Of a DNA stretch of 64,000 nucleotides, positions 34,028-45,579 are shown one piece after another. The stretch comes from Caenorhabditis remanei (taxonomy: Eukaryota > Nematoda > Chromadorea > Rhabditida > Rhabditidae): assembly GCF_010183535.1 (NCBI RefSeq), contig NC_071329.1:6944001-7008000 (forward strand), read 5' to 3'. The notes under the pieces are model-generated. The model saw only the letters and a program-made list of their open reading frames with translations, was not told the DNA's origin and made no database searches. The number at the start of each line of letters is the position of its first letter. The first letter of the stretch is position 1. A program made the translations under genes and the position numbers.

Positions 34028-37000
34028 TTATTTTCCGAACTTGGCTTGTTGTAAGCGACTTCTCAGCTCATCATGCTGCTCGCGACTCATCGTCGGGCGT
34101 TGCTTCGGACGAATCATGTTTCCACGGGTACGAGTGATGGTGTTGCTTCCTTCTCCACGAGAGAGTGGGGTTCCGCTGAAAAGTATATCGATGAGAACTA
34201 AAAACGAGTTTAATCAAAACTAACACAAAAGTTGTATCCATTCTGCTGGCATTTGGTGGCGTTGTCGGCGTTTCTTCGACCTTCTTTCCAAGAAGATCAT
34301 TGACTTTCCACGACACTGTCATTGAGTTGACAACATTGGGATTGTTGAAGATGGGCGCTCCGTAGATAGTCTGCTCGGAAACGAGCTCCTCAATAGCTTC
34401 TCCCATTGTGTGCGTGTTAACCAGCACTGAATACTCGTTCCTGCATTTATCACTTGATTGCACGTGCTTGTTGAGCTGTTCGATGTAAGAGGACGTATTC
34501 TTCAAGTCTCGGAGAATGTTGTTGACACATACTTGGACTCCAGTTCTCACAACAACTGAATCGTCTTCTTCTGGTGCACGAGTTTCAAGAGTGCCCGGCA
34601 TAATCGGAGCAATATTTCTCTCTTTCATCGTCTGCAGTATCTTATTGATCATTCGAGTCAGGTGATTATGAGGCGTAGAGAGGCGACGTGCCGCGTCGAG
34701 AACGACGTCTCCTTGTTGAAGAATGACACGCTCCAAGTAGTTGTCCATCACTAGTACATTCACATCATTGATATCCATATTCTTCTCAGCAAGAGCACAA
34801 ACATAGAATTTATTGAAGGCGTCCACGATGTCCGAGGCCCTCAACTGGGCTCTCCTTTTCTCCAGCTCTTCACACCACTTTGACGACAACTTTGAAATGA
34901 GCTCTGTGATGCCGTTGTCCTGTTGAATAGATTCAATGGTTGCCAGAATCAGTCCACACAGCAGATTGGATAGTTCGACTCGATACACAAGACGCATCGC
35001 CAGACGATTTAATGAGCGAGCCATCGCGTATCCAACATCCGTACTTCCGATTTGGATGATGCAACGAAGAACCGATGAGATGATAGCCTTCACTGTTTCA
35101 GGGGACGCACTCAAAGGCTCCAATCCATGTTCTGCTTCGACTCCGCCCATAAGCTGAAAAACAAAATTGAATGAACAAATTTCAAGGGTTGACAACTTAC
35201 AATGAAAAGCATTTGGGAGCAAGCTTCCATCGTCCCTGTGACATCCTTTCCGGCACTGAAGTCTTCAATGATCATATCGAGCTGGGCTGCAGAAGCACGG
35301 AACACCAAATCTGCTTTTCGATCCACCAAATGCCGTTGTTCGGGCTGATTGAGAACGTATGTGACCTGATACATGGCATCTTGGGCAACATCAGCCAAAC
35401 TGCTCGAAATATTGTTGATGCTTCGTTGGATTTGATCAGAAGTGTCGATTGAAGAGATAGACGAAGACGAATTCGTTCTTTTCATCTGGAAAGAATTTCC
35501 CGGCCATACACTCGGTGGTTGTGGTGGTGTGACAACATTCGTATTTTCTGCCAAACGGTTGAATGCCGTAGAGACAACGTCATCACGGAGAGCATATCGC
35601 GAACCGGACTTCATTCCGGCAGAGAACGTCGTGCTTTGGATGGTCTCGTTGTAGTCATTTTCTGGCTCAGGTTCCCGCGTTCTCGAGCGAGAAGCAGGTC
35701 TTCGGACAACGGATCCTTGTTGCTGTGGAACAACAATTTTCGGTCCTCCATTCGGTGGTGATGTGGCGACACCCGATCCAGGTTTTGCTCCAGATCGTTT
35801 AATTCTCTCTTCTACCAACGACCTGTCCTTATCTGCCATTCTACCGGCAGCCTTCCACATTTGATCTCCTTCGAATCTGAAACATGCCACTAGCACGTTG
35901 ATCGCTGCATTTCGAACATTGACATCCTTGTCTCCAACAAACGGTGCGACAATCTTTTCCACAGTGAGAGCTTTGAGCGGGCTGATTCCAGTGCTTGCAA
36001 TGTACGACTCGATTACGAGGAGACATTCTGAGCGTTGACGAGCATTCTTTGATTTCAGAGCATCTAGAAGCATCGGAGTCATCTTGAGTGGACCAACAAT
36101 ATCCGAGAGAACATTGATGATATCTCTGACTGCTGTTCGCATATTCTCCTTTGGTTCACCAGTTTTCAGTAACAAATATGGAACGAACGACGTCAGTTCC
36201 TCCTGTGACATTGGTGTCTCCGTGTCACGAATCAGCTCCACCAGAACCTTGCATAATTCCAGCACTTTGATCAGAGCAGCAGGATTCGTTTCAAAGAATC
36301 GAAGAGTGCACCATTTGAACAGAAGGTCACTGTTCGCGAGAAGTGACCGAGGGGAGGTATCAACGAGGCGCACCAAAGTATCCAAAGCGGCAAGATGTTG
36401 TTTGAAGTCCTTGTGGAATAGCTGACTCATGAGCGAGACTTTTGCTTGATTGCCGAGGAGAGTTTGAAGCTGAGTGATGTGCTCTTCTGTTGGAGCTTGG
36501 AAATTCCATTTGACCAACTGAAAGCGAAAAAATAAGTTGCTGGTTCTGTCACAAGCTAATCTACCTTCAACTGTTTCTCCTCCTTTATCCTCTGTGCTTT
36601 CTCGCCATTGTCGTTAAGAAGCAGTTCGGATTTCGGAGCTACTGGTGGTTCGTTTTCGGCATTCTCCTTTGTTGGAGCTTTCTTTTTCTCTTCCTTTTTC
36701 TTCTCGCCCGTAGGAAGCTTAAGCGGCTGAAAATTACCGAGATTACATTAGCAAAACTGTGGATTTATTCAGAATAGTATTACAACATCAAATGTACCTC
36801 TTCCTCCTCTTGCTCGGTCGTCTCTTCTTCCGAAACTTGCCGTTTTGGTGGAGCAGCTTTTTTCGGTGGAGCAGAAGTAGTTGGTGGAGCCTGAAAATGA
36901 CGACACTACACAAACAGTACACAACAGAAAGCTTGAGATACAACACGCAAAAATCACTTTAACAATGCCTTACATCTGCTTTATGAATTGACTGAACCAT

Positions 37001-38694
37001 TGCTGCAATCTCGGCTGGTCCGGCTTCAGCCAACGCCTTCTGATGGTACTCCTTGATTTTTCCCATTTTCAAATTGTCGGTGACAATATCTGCCAGCAGT
37101 TGAAGCGACGGCTTCTCTCCGATAGCTCTCATCATCGCTCCCATAGCTGCATATGATGCATCTCTCACTTCTGAATCGGAGTCTCCCGAATGCTTTATGA
37201 GAAGTGGTACCAGTGTTTTAAGAGTCTTCTTTGGCATCGTCTGGGAGTTCAGTTTCATGAAGGTTCGTTGCAAGAAGAGATCCGTTTGCGTTTTGATGCT
37301 AGGATTTGGCTTTCCGAGTGCCGCCAGCACGATTTCTCCGAGTGCTTCGAGATTCGAGGTGGCAACGACAGCATCAATACAAGCGACGAGTGGATCACGA
37401 AGTATTGGTTTCTTCTCTTTGAACTTTTCAAAAATGATTGGAGCCACTGAAATAGCGAATGCTTGGAATTTCGTTCGGAGCCCGTTTGCTATTCCAGTAA
37501 TGCAGTTGGATGCTAGAGCTGCGACATTGATGTTGGCATCCTTTTCCAGCACCTTTTGGAGTCGCTCAATCAATGCGCCATAATTGGCTTTGGGATCCAA
37601 CTTCGGGTTTGCTGTGAGTAGTTGGAGGAGTCCTTCGAGAGCTTCCTTTCTCTCCTGCCACTTTTTGCTCTCGAGATTGGTATCAAAACCATCCGGCATT
37701 TTTGAAAGAACGTCGAATGCGTCTAGAAAATCCCATGGATCCGCTTCGACAGCTGGTTCGGCTGATGGGGGGGCTGATGAAGGGGAACCTGATGATCCGG
37801 AAGACGCTGCTGGTGCAGATGCAGCAGGAGCGGAGCTGCTAGGAGCTGGCGCATTCTTAGCCTGTTCCTCGGCGAAGGCAGCGGCGGATTTTTCAGCGTA
37901 CTCTCCAATTTTCTTCATTTTTCCTTCATCTGATGACAAATCGCCGAGCAGTGACTTGATGTTCTTGTCTCCAATAATTCGCTGTATGGCTCCGAGTCCT
38001 TGCAATGATGCTTCTCTCACATCTTGATCGGCGTCTCCGGTGAGTTTGCCAAGAATCGGAACGACGGCCTGAATTGTTTTGTTTTACTATGTTTCACACA
38101 AGTTTATAGAATACCTTGATGAATCCTTTCGGTTGCTTTGCCGGAACCAACAAATCCAACTGCTTCGCCACGAAAAGCGCTGTCTGTTGCTTGATTTGTG
38201 GGTTCGGTTTTGCCAAAGCCGCCAGGATGTCTTCCTGTCCTGCTTCCAACGATACCATCGTTCTTCCCACCTCCATTGCGCAGTCGACAAGTGGCTCCCG
38301 AAGTATCGGCTTCTTTTCCTTCATCTTATCGAAAATCACTGGCAATAGCGGGGTGGCGAATGCGGAGAACTTGCTGCGAAGGCCGGTAGCGAACTTTCCA
38401 ATGCACCTTGCAGCGAGTGCTTGACAGTTGATGTTCGCATCTTTGGCGAGGACCTGAAATAAAGGAAATGGTTTCATATATATGTGTAAATTTGATACCA
38501 ACCGTCTGCACATTTCCGATCAATTCTGCATATGAGACTTTTGTGGAAAGACGCTCGTTATCGGTGAGCACTTTGAGCAGTGCCTCCAACGCCTCTTTTC
38601 GTTCTTGCCATTTTTTGGATTCGCGTAGTTCGTCGAAATTGGGGGGGAGCTTCGGAATAATGTCGACTTCGTCGATGTAGTCCCAATTCGACAT
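34028..38694 (-). CDS. zyg-9: ZYG-9, XMAP215/ch-TOG family microtubule polymerase
   Basis: The start is MSNWDYIDEVDIIPKLPP at 38694; the stop is TAA at 34030-34028. The main exons read 38694-38507, 38453-38120, about 38072-36975, about 36892-36787, about 36728-36565, 36517-35156, about 35202-34247 and a short last exon about 34178-34028, giving roughly 1,400 residues. Three TOG domains appear in order, each opening with '...KMPDGFD' / 'KLPPNFDELRESKKWQERKE'-type helices and 'KDANIN..ALA..CI' repeats. A Pro/Ala/Ser-rich linker separates TOG1 and TOG2, a KKKK-rich acidic linker precedes TOG3, and a helical C-terminal region follows. ZYG-9 acts with TAC-1 at centrosomes and meiotic spindles in the early embryo. 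The sequence is very close to C. elegans ZYG-9 as I remember it but differs at scattered sites, and the last 20 residues (ending LQQAKFGK) are different. Confidence 0.96.
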
Positions 38695-40069
38695 TTTTCT
38701 GAAAATTGAAACAATTTTATATTCGCAGGTTACACACAACGGCGAAAAGCGAGAAGTTTGCGAGGATTAGTGGAGCGACAACGATGAAAGATCTGAACAA
38801 GAGATTTCAACAACTTCCGTCGGGAAATGTTTCGCGAGAACAAATCGATTTTCCCTTAGTAATTGGGGTCACATGGAACTTTTGTCCATTTTTCGACACG
38901 ATTTCGCAATGCGTCAAAAAAGAAGCGCAAACAGAGAAAAGAGACGGGGACGGCGGCTCAGTTGCACTAACTCGGGAAAAGCAGGAAAAAGATAAAGAAA
39001 AAGGAAGAAAAAAGAACAAAGGGAGGAAGGGCAAGAAAGAAACCGATGAATATTTTATTCTTTTTATATACTGGTGTAGCAGATCAACCGAAGAAGACTA
39101 TTTAACATCTAAATTGATAAAAACCAGCGTTTCAAAGTTGTGTCGCCAGAAATTATTGGTACCGCGACAGAACAGGCGTGTATATCATGTTTCTTTGCGA
39201 TGAAACAACTATTACCAACATCAAGTTCTAAAGATGTTGTTTTGATCGGAAAAATCAAAATAATGATATTCATTTCATGGCAAAAATCATGAATTGACAG
39301 TTCTCTGATAAAAACCTTATTTAACACAACCTCTTTCGAATGCGCGCTCAAATTCCAAATGTCGCCAAAATTTGTCCGCAATGCGCTGTGTACACTGCAC
39401 GGCGAGTTGCGGACACAGAGGTGTGAAGAGAAAAGTCAACTTTCGGGCCAGAAGTGATGAGAAACAGTGCATTTTAAGGAAAAATTAGCGGAAAAACATG
39501 CGATTACGTCAGAAAAAAAGTTCACAACTCGAAACTCGATTGAAAATGCTTCAAAGTGTTGAAAAATGTGTTTGAATAGGACGAAATCAGAAAATTCTTT
39601 TAAAAAATTGGGCAAACAATGAATTACTTTTTTGGAAAACCCACTTTAAAACATGGAAAACATTTATTTCGCGGCACTCCGGTTGATGTGGGTCTCGCCA
39701 CGCTTACAGTACCTTGAAAGTATTTACGAGCTACAAAGACAGTGAATAAAATGAATTTTATTGCAAAAAATTAAAAAGACAAGAAAAATGAATAATTTTC
39801 CTCTGAAAAATGGAAAAATTATTTATAAAACTTCGTCTGATACACTTTATTACAGAAATACAGTTTCCTGACCTAAAAATTCCACGTTTCCCTCCTTAAA
39901 CTTCTTTAGTTCCTTCAGTAATCAAATTCTCCTATAGTTATCATTCTCATATGTCGCAACAACAGAGAAAAGAATATACAAAAACATCATATAGTACAAC
40001 AAAAGAAGGAAAAATTCTATGTAAGAGTCTTGTTGAGTCAGCACATCATCGCATACACAGTTTTTCTCC
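38695..40069. other. divergent intergenic region between zyg-9 and the four-TM gene
   Basis: This region serves as the 5' flank of zyg-9 (minus) and of the next gene (plus). An open frame at 38706-39203 is purine-rich (KEKGRKKNKGRKGKKE) and overlaps the zyg-9 promoter; I do not believe it codes. A 'GGGTCTCGCCACGCTTACAG' dispersed motif occurs near 39699. Nothing else was recognised. Confidence 0.5.
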
Positions 40070-40875
40070 ATGCAGGTGATACAAAATAATGTTCCGTTCC
40101 ATGTTAGAGTAAGTATTTTATACTTTAAAAAAAAGTAATTTTCTCAATTATGAAGTTTAGAACCTTCCCATCATTCTCCTGTTAATCTGTGCTGTACACT
40201 TGTTTGCAAAAACGTGTATGGTGAGTATGGTGTCCTAGATTTTCCTAGTTCTTAAAACTATTTCAGCTAAAACATCAACTGCAGCATGTAAATGAAAACG
40301 AAACGAACACACATTTCGCTTTGACATGTGTCCTGGCAACATTTCTTTGCTTTGAAGTTTCTCTGATCATAGTGGATATTATTTATCAGACACATACCAC
40401 ATTTAGATATGTGATTGGGGTGAATGTAGGTATGAGCTGACAAACGAAACACGTTTTTTTTTAATTCAGATATCTGTGGTGGCCTGTGCTTTCTTCATAG
40501 TTGGTTACATGTTTGGTCATATTGTAGAGATATGGTTTGCAAAAATGACAGTGTTTGCCTGTAAGTGGATATACAGATATACAGACAGATATCCTACTTT
40601 CTAGGTCGCCAACTAGGAATTGGCACGAATGTAACTGACACCATGACATCTGGAGAAGATTTAGAAACTTATATCAATGGTGAGAGTTCTTATCTGAATA
40701 AGAATCTCATAACCCGCTTTCAGAAAAATGTGACGAAGCGGTGCAACTGGACTTCCACAATATCTCAATTGATCTTCTTATCCATATCGTTTTCCTTCCT
40801 CTTCATATTTTCGCCACCGCTTTCTCCTTCACCTTTGCCGGATTATTCAGGAAAAGAATACGTGAATCTGAATAA
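40070..40875 (+). CDS. small four-transmembrane protein (TMEM107-like topology)
   Basis: Exons: 40070-40108, 40161-40220, 40267-40419, 40470-40560, 40605-40679 and 40724-40875 (TAA). Every phase is consistent, which strongly supports a gene. The product is about 189 residues with four hydrophobic segments (LPIILLLICAVHLF, ALTCVLATFLCFEVSLIIV, ISVVACAFFIVGYMFGHIV, LLIHIVFLPLHIFATAFSF), a loop with a possible N-glycosylation site (GTNVTD) before TM4 and a basic C-terminus. The spacing and the 'FGHIVEIWF' end of TM3 resemble TMEM107, the ciliary transition-zone protein, but similarity is weak and no clear X-box (RFX site) was seen upstream. I do not assign a function. Confidence 0.7.
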
Positions 40876-40995
40876 GTGACGTGGTGATATGACACGTAGA
40901 GCCACGTGTTCTTTGTTGGAATTCTTGATTTGAATAAAAATTGAAACTTTGAATTCATTACTTCATTTGATCTTACTCCTAGGAGACCCCCAAAA

Positions 40996-42349
40996 ATGAA
41001 CACAATCCACAACGCCCGTATATCCGTCTCCCAACTTTTTGGAGTATCCATCCGTCGTTATTCCATTGAGAAAATCTTGCCAAAAGATGTCAAAATCATT
41101 AAAAATCCATCGAATGAACAAATCGAGAAATATCAAAAGTTGGTTGGTGGATTCAATGAGATCAAGTTGCTCAAGGAGACGATGAAGGAAGATTATCATT
41201 TGTATTTGTTGTGTCACAAAGGTAAACGTGAAATCCATTTGAAACGTGGCTACCGTAATCTTACAGTACTCCGAAATCATAAAATATCCTCTAGAATTGC
41301 CTGTGTGCATTTTAAAAAGTCATAGCTGCTTTTTGCCGGAAAATTATATTTTTCACTTCGAAATTAATCTTTTCGGGGAAAAGATTTATTTTTCATTACT
41401 ATTTTCTGATCCCCACCCTTACAATCATTCTTGTTTCCAGACTCCACAGTCCTCTCTGGCACCCAATCGATTCTCTACAAGTCTCTCAACTCCTCAACTC
41501 CAGATTTCCTTTCGTTCGGTCTCTCATATCAACCCGACAACACCTACCATCTTCTTCCCCATTTAATGTCTGAAATGGCTTCAGATCTCGACGCTGTCAA
41601 TATGAATTCTGGTGGATGTGTCGGTAGGATTTCCCTTACCCCCAAGCTCTCCCTTTTTCCGTTACTAATTTTAGATTTGAAGACTCGAAAAATGCGGCCG
41701 TCTGGCGTAAAGTTTTGCACACAAAAGTGCGCGGTTCGACCTATTACGTCTCGAACTACAAGGCCGATGAGGTCTTTATTCCGGAGCTGGAATTTGATGA
41801 TGTTGTCGTGAAGGTATAGGTTTTGATCTACTCTATTTTCAGATCCTTCTGATTCCAGAAGTTCAACGATGTCCCATCTGAAGATGTCGTCAAGTATGAT
41901 AATTCCATCTTTCCATACCAACGCCAACAGCTTCTTCTTGCCAAATTCAAGAATGGAATCGGAAGAGTCGCCTATGATAAATCCGGAAAAGTCATCGGAA
42001 TCGGTCTAGTTTCCTTCGAAGAATCTTCAGGAAACTGTGAAATTGGTCCAATTTATTGTGACACCAAGAATGCAGCACAGGCGATTTTCCAGAGTATTCT
42101 GCAAGAGATGAAAGGTTTCAATGAGATTCGTGTTCGTTGCAGTGACAAGTTTGAGGATAGTGCCACGTGAGTCGAAATTATCAATAGAGCAGATTTACAT
42201 AGTTGTTAAACTTCAGATGGATCCGCCCATTCCTTCGTTGTCGTCACGAAATGACTCCATTCGCTCATGTCAAATTCAATCGTGTCATTCCGGATCTCAA
42301 CCTTTCCAAGGTTTTGGTCAACTCAAATCCATCGAGTGCACCATGCTGA
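40996..42349 (+). pseudogene. DUF1248/GNAT (YitH-HolE type) acetyltransferase-like gene with an apparent 1-base frameshift
   Basis: Coding blocks: 40996-41219, about 41441-41623, 41675-41814, about 41860-42166 and about 42217-42349 (TGA). The N-terminus looks like a mitochondrial presequence (MNTIHNARISVSQLFGVSIRR). The central part has the DUF1248 pattern common in Caenorhabditis, and the C-terminal half a GNAT-like fold with 'GKVIGIGLVSFEE' and 'CEIGPIYCDTKNAAQAI'. All junctions join in phase except block 2 to block 3. Block 2 ends one base into a codon after 'SGGCV', while block 3 must be entered one base before TTT to read 'FEDSKNAAVWRKVLHTKVRG'. One extra T in the ATTTGAAG after the acceptor would give the expected CVDFEDS. 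It is either a real frameshift allele, an unusual splice, or an assembly error. The remaining exons are intact, so it is otherwise gene-like. Confidence 0.72.
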
Positions 42350-42528
42350 AGAGATATTTTCTGAATTTTTTCATGGATAAAAGAAGTTTCTGTGAATAAT
42401 TTGTCGTTTACTTTCGCAAATTTTTTAAAATTTAACCAATTTTATCACGAAAAAAGTTCTAACTTTCCTAATTATTCCTGATTTCCTATGCTCCGCCCAC
42501 TCGTCGCGAACAAAGTATAGCCGCGCGC

Positions 42529-42555
42529 GGAACCCGTGAGATGTCGGCCGCTTCC
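42529..42555 (+). promoter_or_regulatory. candidate snRNA-type proximal sequence element (PSE)
   Basis: The block GGAACCCGTGAGATGTCGGC, continuing with CGCTTCC, stands out in composition from its AT-rich flanks. From memory it resembles the bipartite PSE/UM1 motif upstream of nematode snRNA, SL RNA and Pol III ncRNA genes. A TATA-like GATAAA follows at 42560. The resemblance is recalled, not computed. Confidence 0.45.
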
Positions 42556-42753
42556 TTTTGATAAAGTCGGATTAGGCTTATCAGCTTCGTAACCTCACCG
42601 GCGGACGGAGGCCTATCTCGACACACACGGAGGTTACCTGAAAGAGTAGGAAGAATGGTAACATTCGGTTACTCGCTGGAAGGCTGACCCCAGCCAACCG
42701 GTAGAAAGAATAACAATCGGTTATTCAGAACTCCCCGTCTGGACTAATTTTTT
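42556..42753 (+). ncRNA. candidate Pol III-transcribed structured non-coding RNA
   Basis: This is a non-coding, GC-richer segment between two convergent genes with dense self-complementarity. TGATAA 42559-42564 pairs with TTATCA 42578-42583; GTAACCTC 42589-42596 with GAGGTTAC 42630-42637; GTAAC 42658-42662 with GTTAC 42668-42672; GGCTG 42682-42686 with CAGCC 42691-42695; and GAATAAC 42708-42714 with GTTATTC 42720-42726. It ends in T6 at 42748-42753, a Pol III-type stop. If the GATAAA at 42560 is a TATA box, the transcript would begin near 42588 and be about 165 nt. It does not match U1-U6, SRP, 7SK or SL RNA as I know them, and I could not fit RNase P/MRP core motifs. The 5' end is uncertain. 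Confidence 0.5.
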
Positions 42754-42883
42754 GAGAAGGAGTCTCGCAAGAGGCTCCGGAAATCTTCGAATAAATCAAA
42801 ACAAGCATTCAAATCCATCAATATTTTATTATACACACACAATCATTCGAAGTACCCAAATATCTAGACGCTATGTCCTTTTC

Positions 42884-43434
42884 TTATCTTGTTCCTCTCT
42901 TCTTGGCAGCCTCCAACATCTCATCCTGAAGTTGTTCCATAATTTCACAACGTTTGCGGGTACGTCCATCGAGATCGAATGCTACAGTTGGCATCTTCCA
43001 GTAGTTGTCACGAAGTCTCTCCCAATCCCATGGAGCTGTCGAGTGACTTCTGTCAAGCCAGATTTCAGCTTTTCCGAAACTCCAATATGAGGCGGCGCAG
43101 AAGAGGACGAACCAAGCACCGGTGAGAACGAAGAGTGGGTACACTTCGTAGGCGTGGCCAAGACGGCGAACGAGGAATCTGGAAGAAGTTTTATAGTGAA
43201 ATGGATATGACTTGATTCTCAGTGAACTTACTGATAAGGAGTGTCTCCCTTCTGAATGGCAACCTTCACAAATCGTGGATCACGGGACCAGTTACGCGAG
43301 TATTGGAAGTGTCCAGCCTCAGCTGTTGGCTTCTTCAATTGGATTCTTGCCGGTGTGGGGACACTCGAAGTGCTGGCGTTTCGAGAGAACACGAAACGGA
43401 ACATGGATTGGCAGGGCGTTTTGCTCAACGACAT
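42884..43434 (-). CDS. NDUFA4/B12D-like small mitochondrial membrane protein
   Basis: Two exons on the minus strand: 43434 to about 43231 and 43178-42884 (TAA). The product is about 166 residues. The first 30 residues are basic and Ser/Thr-rich without acids (SMFRFVFSRNASTSS), a likely mitochondrial presequence. One TM (YPLFVLTGAWFVLFCAASY) follows 'RRLGHAYEV'; next comes 'EIWLDRSHSTAPWDWERLRDN' and a helical, charged tail. The placement of '[Y]PLFV...' ahead of 'W.DR....PW' matches NDUFA4 (COXFA4), a cytochrome oxidase-associated subunit, but the protein is longer than NDUFA4. Another single-TM respiratory subunit is possible. The gene is real by splice and phase evidence; the family call is moderate. 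Confidence 0.72.
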
Positions 43435-44696
43435 TCTGGAAAAAAGTGGGATTGAGAAGAAGAAGTAATGGGTTGTAAGAAAAAGGGCAATTGGGTGGAA
43501 GGGAGAGGAGTGCAGTCAAGAAGACAAAACGGAAATTTGGGGAGAGCTGAGAAGAAGAAGAAAAAGGCGTGAGGATGAGAAGGGATTTGCATATGTACTT
43601 ATTTTGTAGCATAAGGATAACAAGTGTGAGACACAGAGCTAGAAGGAAATGCAAAGCCTAGTTGTATTTCTAACGGAAAACCAATTGGTCCTCGGAGCCC
43701 CCTTCCCTTTTTCATTAAGGAATACGCCTCGGGTAAGAAATGAAAAGAAGGAAATAGGAGACCTCTCCATCTCAACCTCCAAAAAATATATGGGGTGAAC
43801 TATTGTTAGAAGGGAGGCGGATGGCTTTCTCTTTTGGGTGGGCGTGGCTTAAAGAGGCAAGAAATGGCGACTACGTGCCGAACGAGACGATGCATGCATG
43901 TGCACTAACTGCTGGCCTCGCGCGCGCGGGTGCGAGAAGAGGAGAAGCCCCCGCGGTAGTTTTGACTATGTACATAGAGAGAAATAGAGAGGAAGAAGCA
44001 AGGTTTTTGAATTGAATACAATGCATTTGGGAATAGAGGAGAGATAGAGAGTGAGATAGATACCATGGTATGGTCAGATTTGAGTCATCGAGCACTTTTT
44101 GGGATGGTATGCTAAGGTGTACGGTCTCTAGGTAGCGCCGAAGGAATTCTTTCGAAGTTTTGTGCATTCTTGAAATGGAATCAACGTAAATCGCATTTCT
44201 GCTATAAATCCATTTTAACATGTCATGTTAGAAGCCGTGTAGCTTGGCTTGCAGGCAAAATTTTGAAACAGATTCTGTATTCAAACGTTTCCAACTTTCT
44301 ATTGAAATTTGTTCCTTTTGAAAACTATGTAGATCTTTAACTAGTTTTTATTTGGAGACTTCACTAGGAGCTAGTTTAGGATGTAACCATGTGCCTGAAT
44401 CTCCTAGAGAACTGAATAAGCCGGTAAACATAACTTTCAAATACAAAACAACAAAACACAAAAATTTTAAAAATTGAGTTTTACTTAACATTTACGAGTT
44501 TCTGTGATATACCAACGAAAAATTCCCGTGTTTCGGTCCATTTTGGTCTGGCCGAAAATTTGAAAACAGATTCAGAACTCTCATGACTTCAGCTTTCAAA
44601 CTATTCTGGTTACTTCCAGGTAAATTCCTATTCAAGTTGTTTTCTAATTCCATTTGGAAGACTAATGAGATTAAAAACTTGGAAAACTTTTTGTTC

Positions 44697-44868
44697 ACTT
44701 GATCTAAAGAGAAATCGTGCATTTTGAGATTTCAGAATAAAAGAGAAGGAGATTATAATTGGGGTGTTTGGAGGAGGGCGCGTGCCGAGAGCCATATGAA
44801 ATCTGATGAAGGAGGAGGGAGCCAAAGAGCAGTGAAGTGAATTATTGTTTTTTGGATACTGGGCAAAT
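44697..44868. repeat. duplicated block upstream of cut-3, copy 1
   Basis: Shares with 45580-45765 the ordered segments ACTTGATCT..AAAGAGAA, 'GATTATAATTGG.GTGTTTGG', 'CCGAGAGCCATATGAAATCT' followed by GATGAAGG, and 'GGGAGCCAAAGAGCAGTGAA' followed by GTGAATTAT. The copies are direct, about 880 bp apart, and differ by substitutions and a few short indels. Confidence 0.8.
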
Positions 44869-45579
44869 GGAGTTAAGATTGAATCTAGCACCGAGGCCCT
44901 CTGCCCGAAACCTAGATTCATGCCCACCTGTTCCTAAGCTACCACTCTCAAAAAAGCCATAATTCACTTCTCCACCATCTGCTCTCGCTCCCAGAATAGA
45001 ATGGCTCCAACCACACAATTATAGATTATAGCCTTTCTGATTCAAATGCATACATTTTCGGAAAATGAAAAACATGCCTTCTTTTCGCCCATTTCGCCTC
45101 AAAGAACTACAACTTCCTCCTCCTCTCGTCTTCTATCTTGTTCATCTTACACCTCCTTACGTAAACTTGACCTCCCTGATCGTCATTTTTGAAATCAAGA
45201 AGACGCGTGGATCGAGAATACGTGACAATAGCAGATCGGTTCGGAGGTGAGACTGAGAGGGCGGAAGCTAATAAAACATACACCGTGTGTACTATGCACT
45301 TGTGAAATTCGAATCTCTTTTATTTTTGGCACCCTTCCTCCTCCTCTCTCCCGTATCATCATTGTTTCTGTGTGTTTTTTCATCTGTTGTTAAATGTGGG
45401 GGAACAACTGCACTCTTTGTGCTCTTGTGCTCCCGTGAACCACACGTTTTCCGGAAGGAAGAAACACGGATATCTCAATTTTATCCACGTACACAATGAC
45501 GACACGAGGACATGTGGTTGGAAAAAAGAGGGAAACGAAATGAGGACATTAAAAAAGATTAAGATTCGGTTTGACTGAA

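Noticed and set aside
38706..39203. 165-codon plus-strand frame opposite the zyg-9 promoter
   Set aside because: Lys/Gly/Glu run from purine-rich DNA; overlaps the zyg-9 5' flank; no domain.
40070..40875. Assignment of the four-TM protein to TMEM107 (ciliary transition zone)
   Set aside because: Only topology and loose spacing agree; no X-box was visible upstream, so the name is not used.
42556..42753. Identification of the structured segment as SRP, 7SK, RNase P or RNase MRP RNA
   Set aside because: I could not find the SRP Alu/helix 8 motifs, the 7SK GATC element, or CR-I/CR-V of RNase P/MRP in it.
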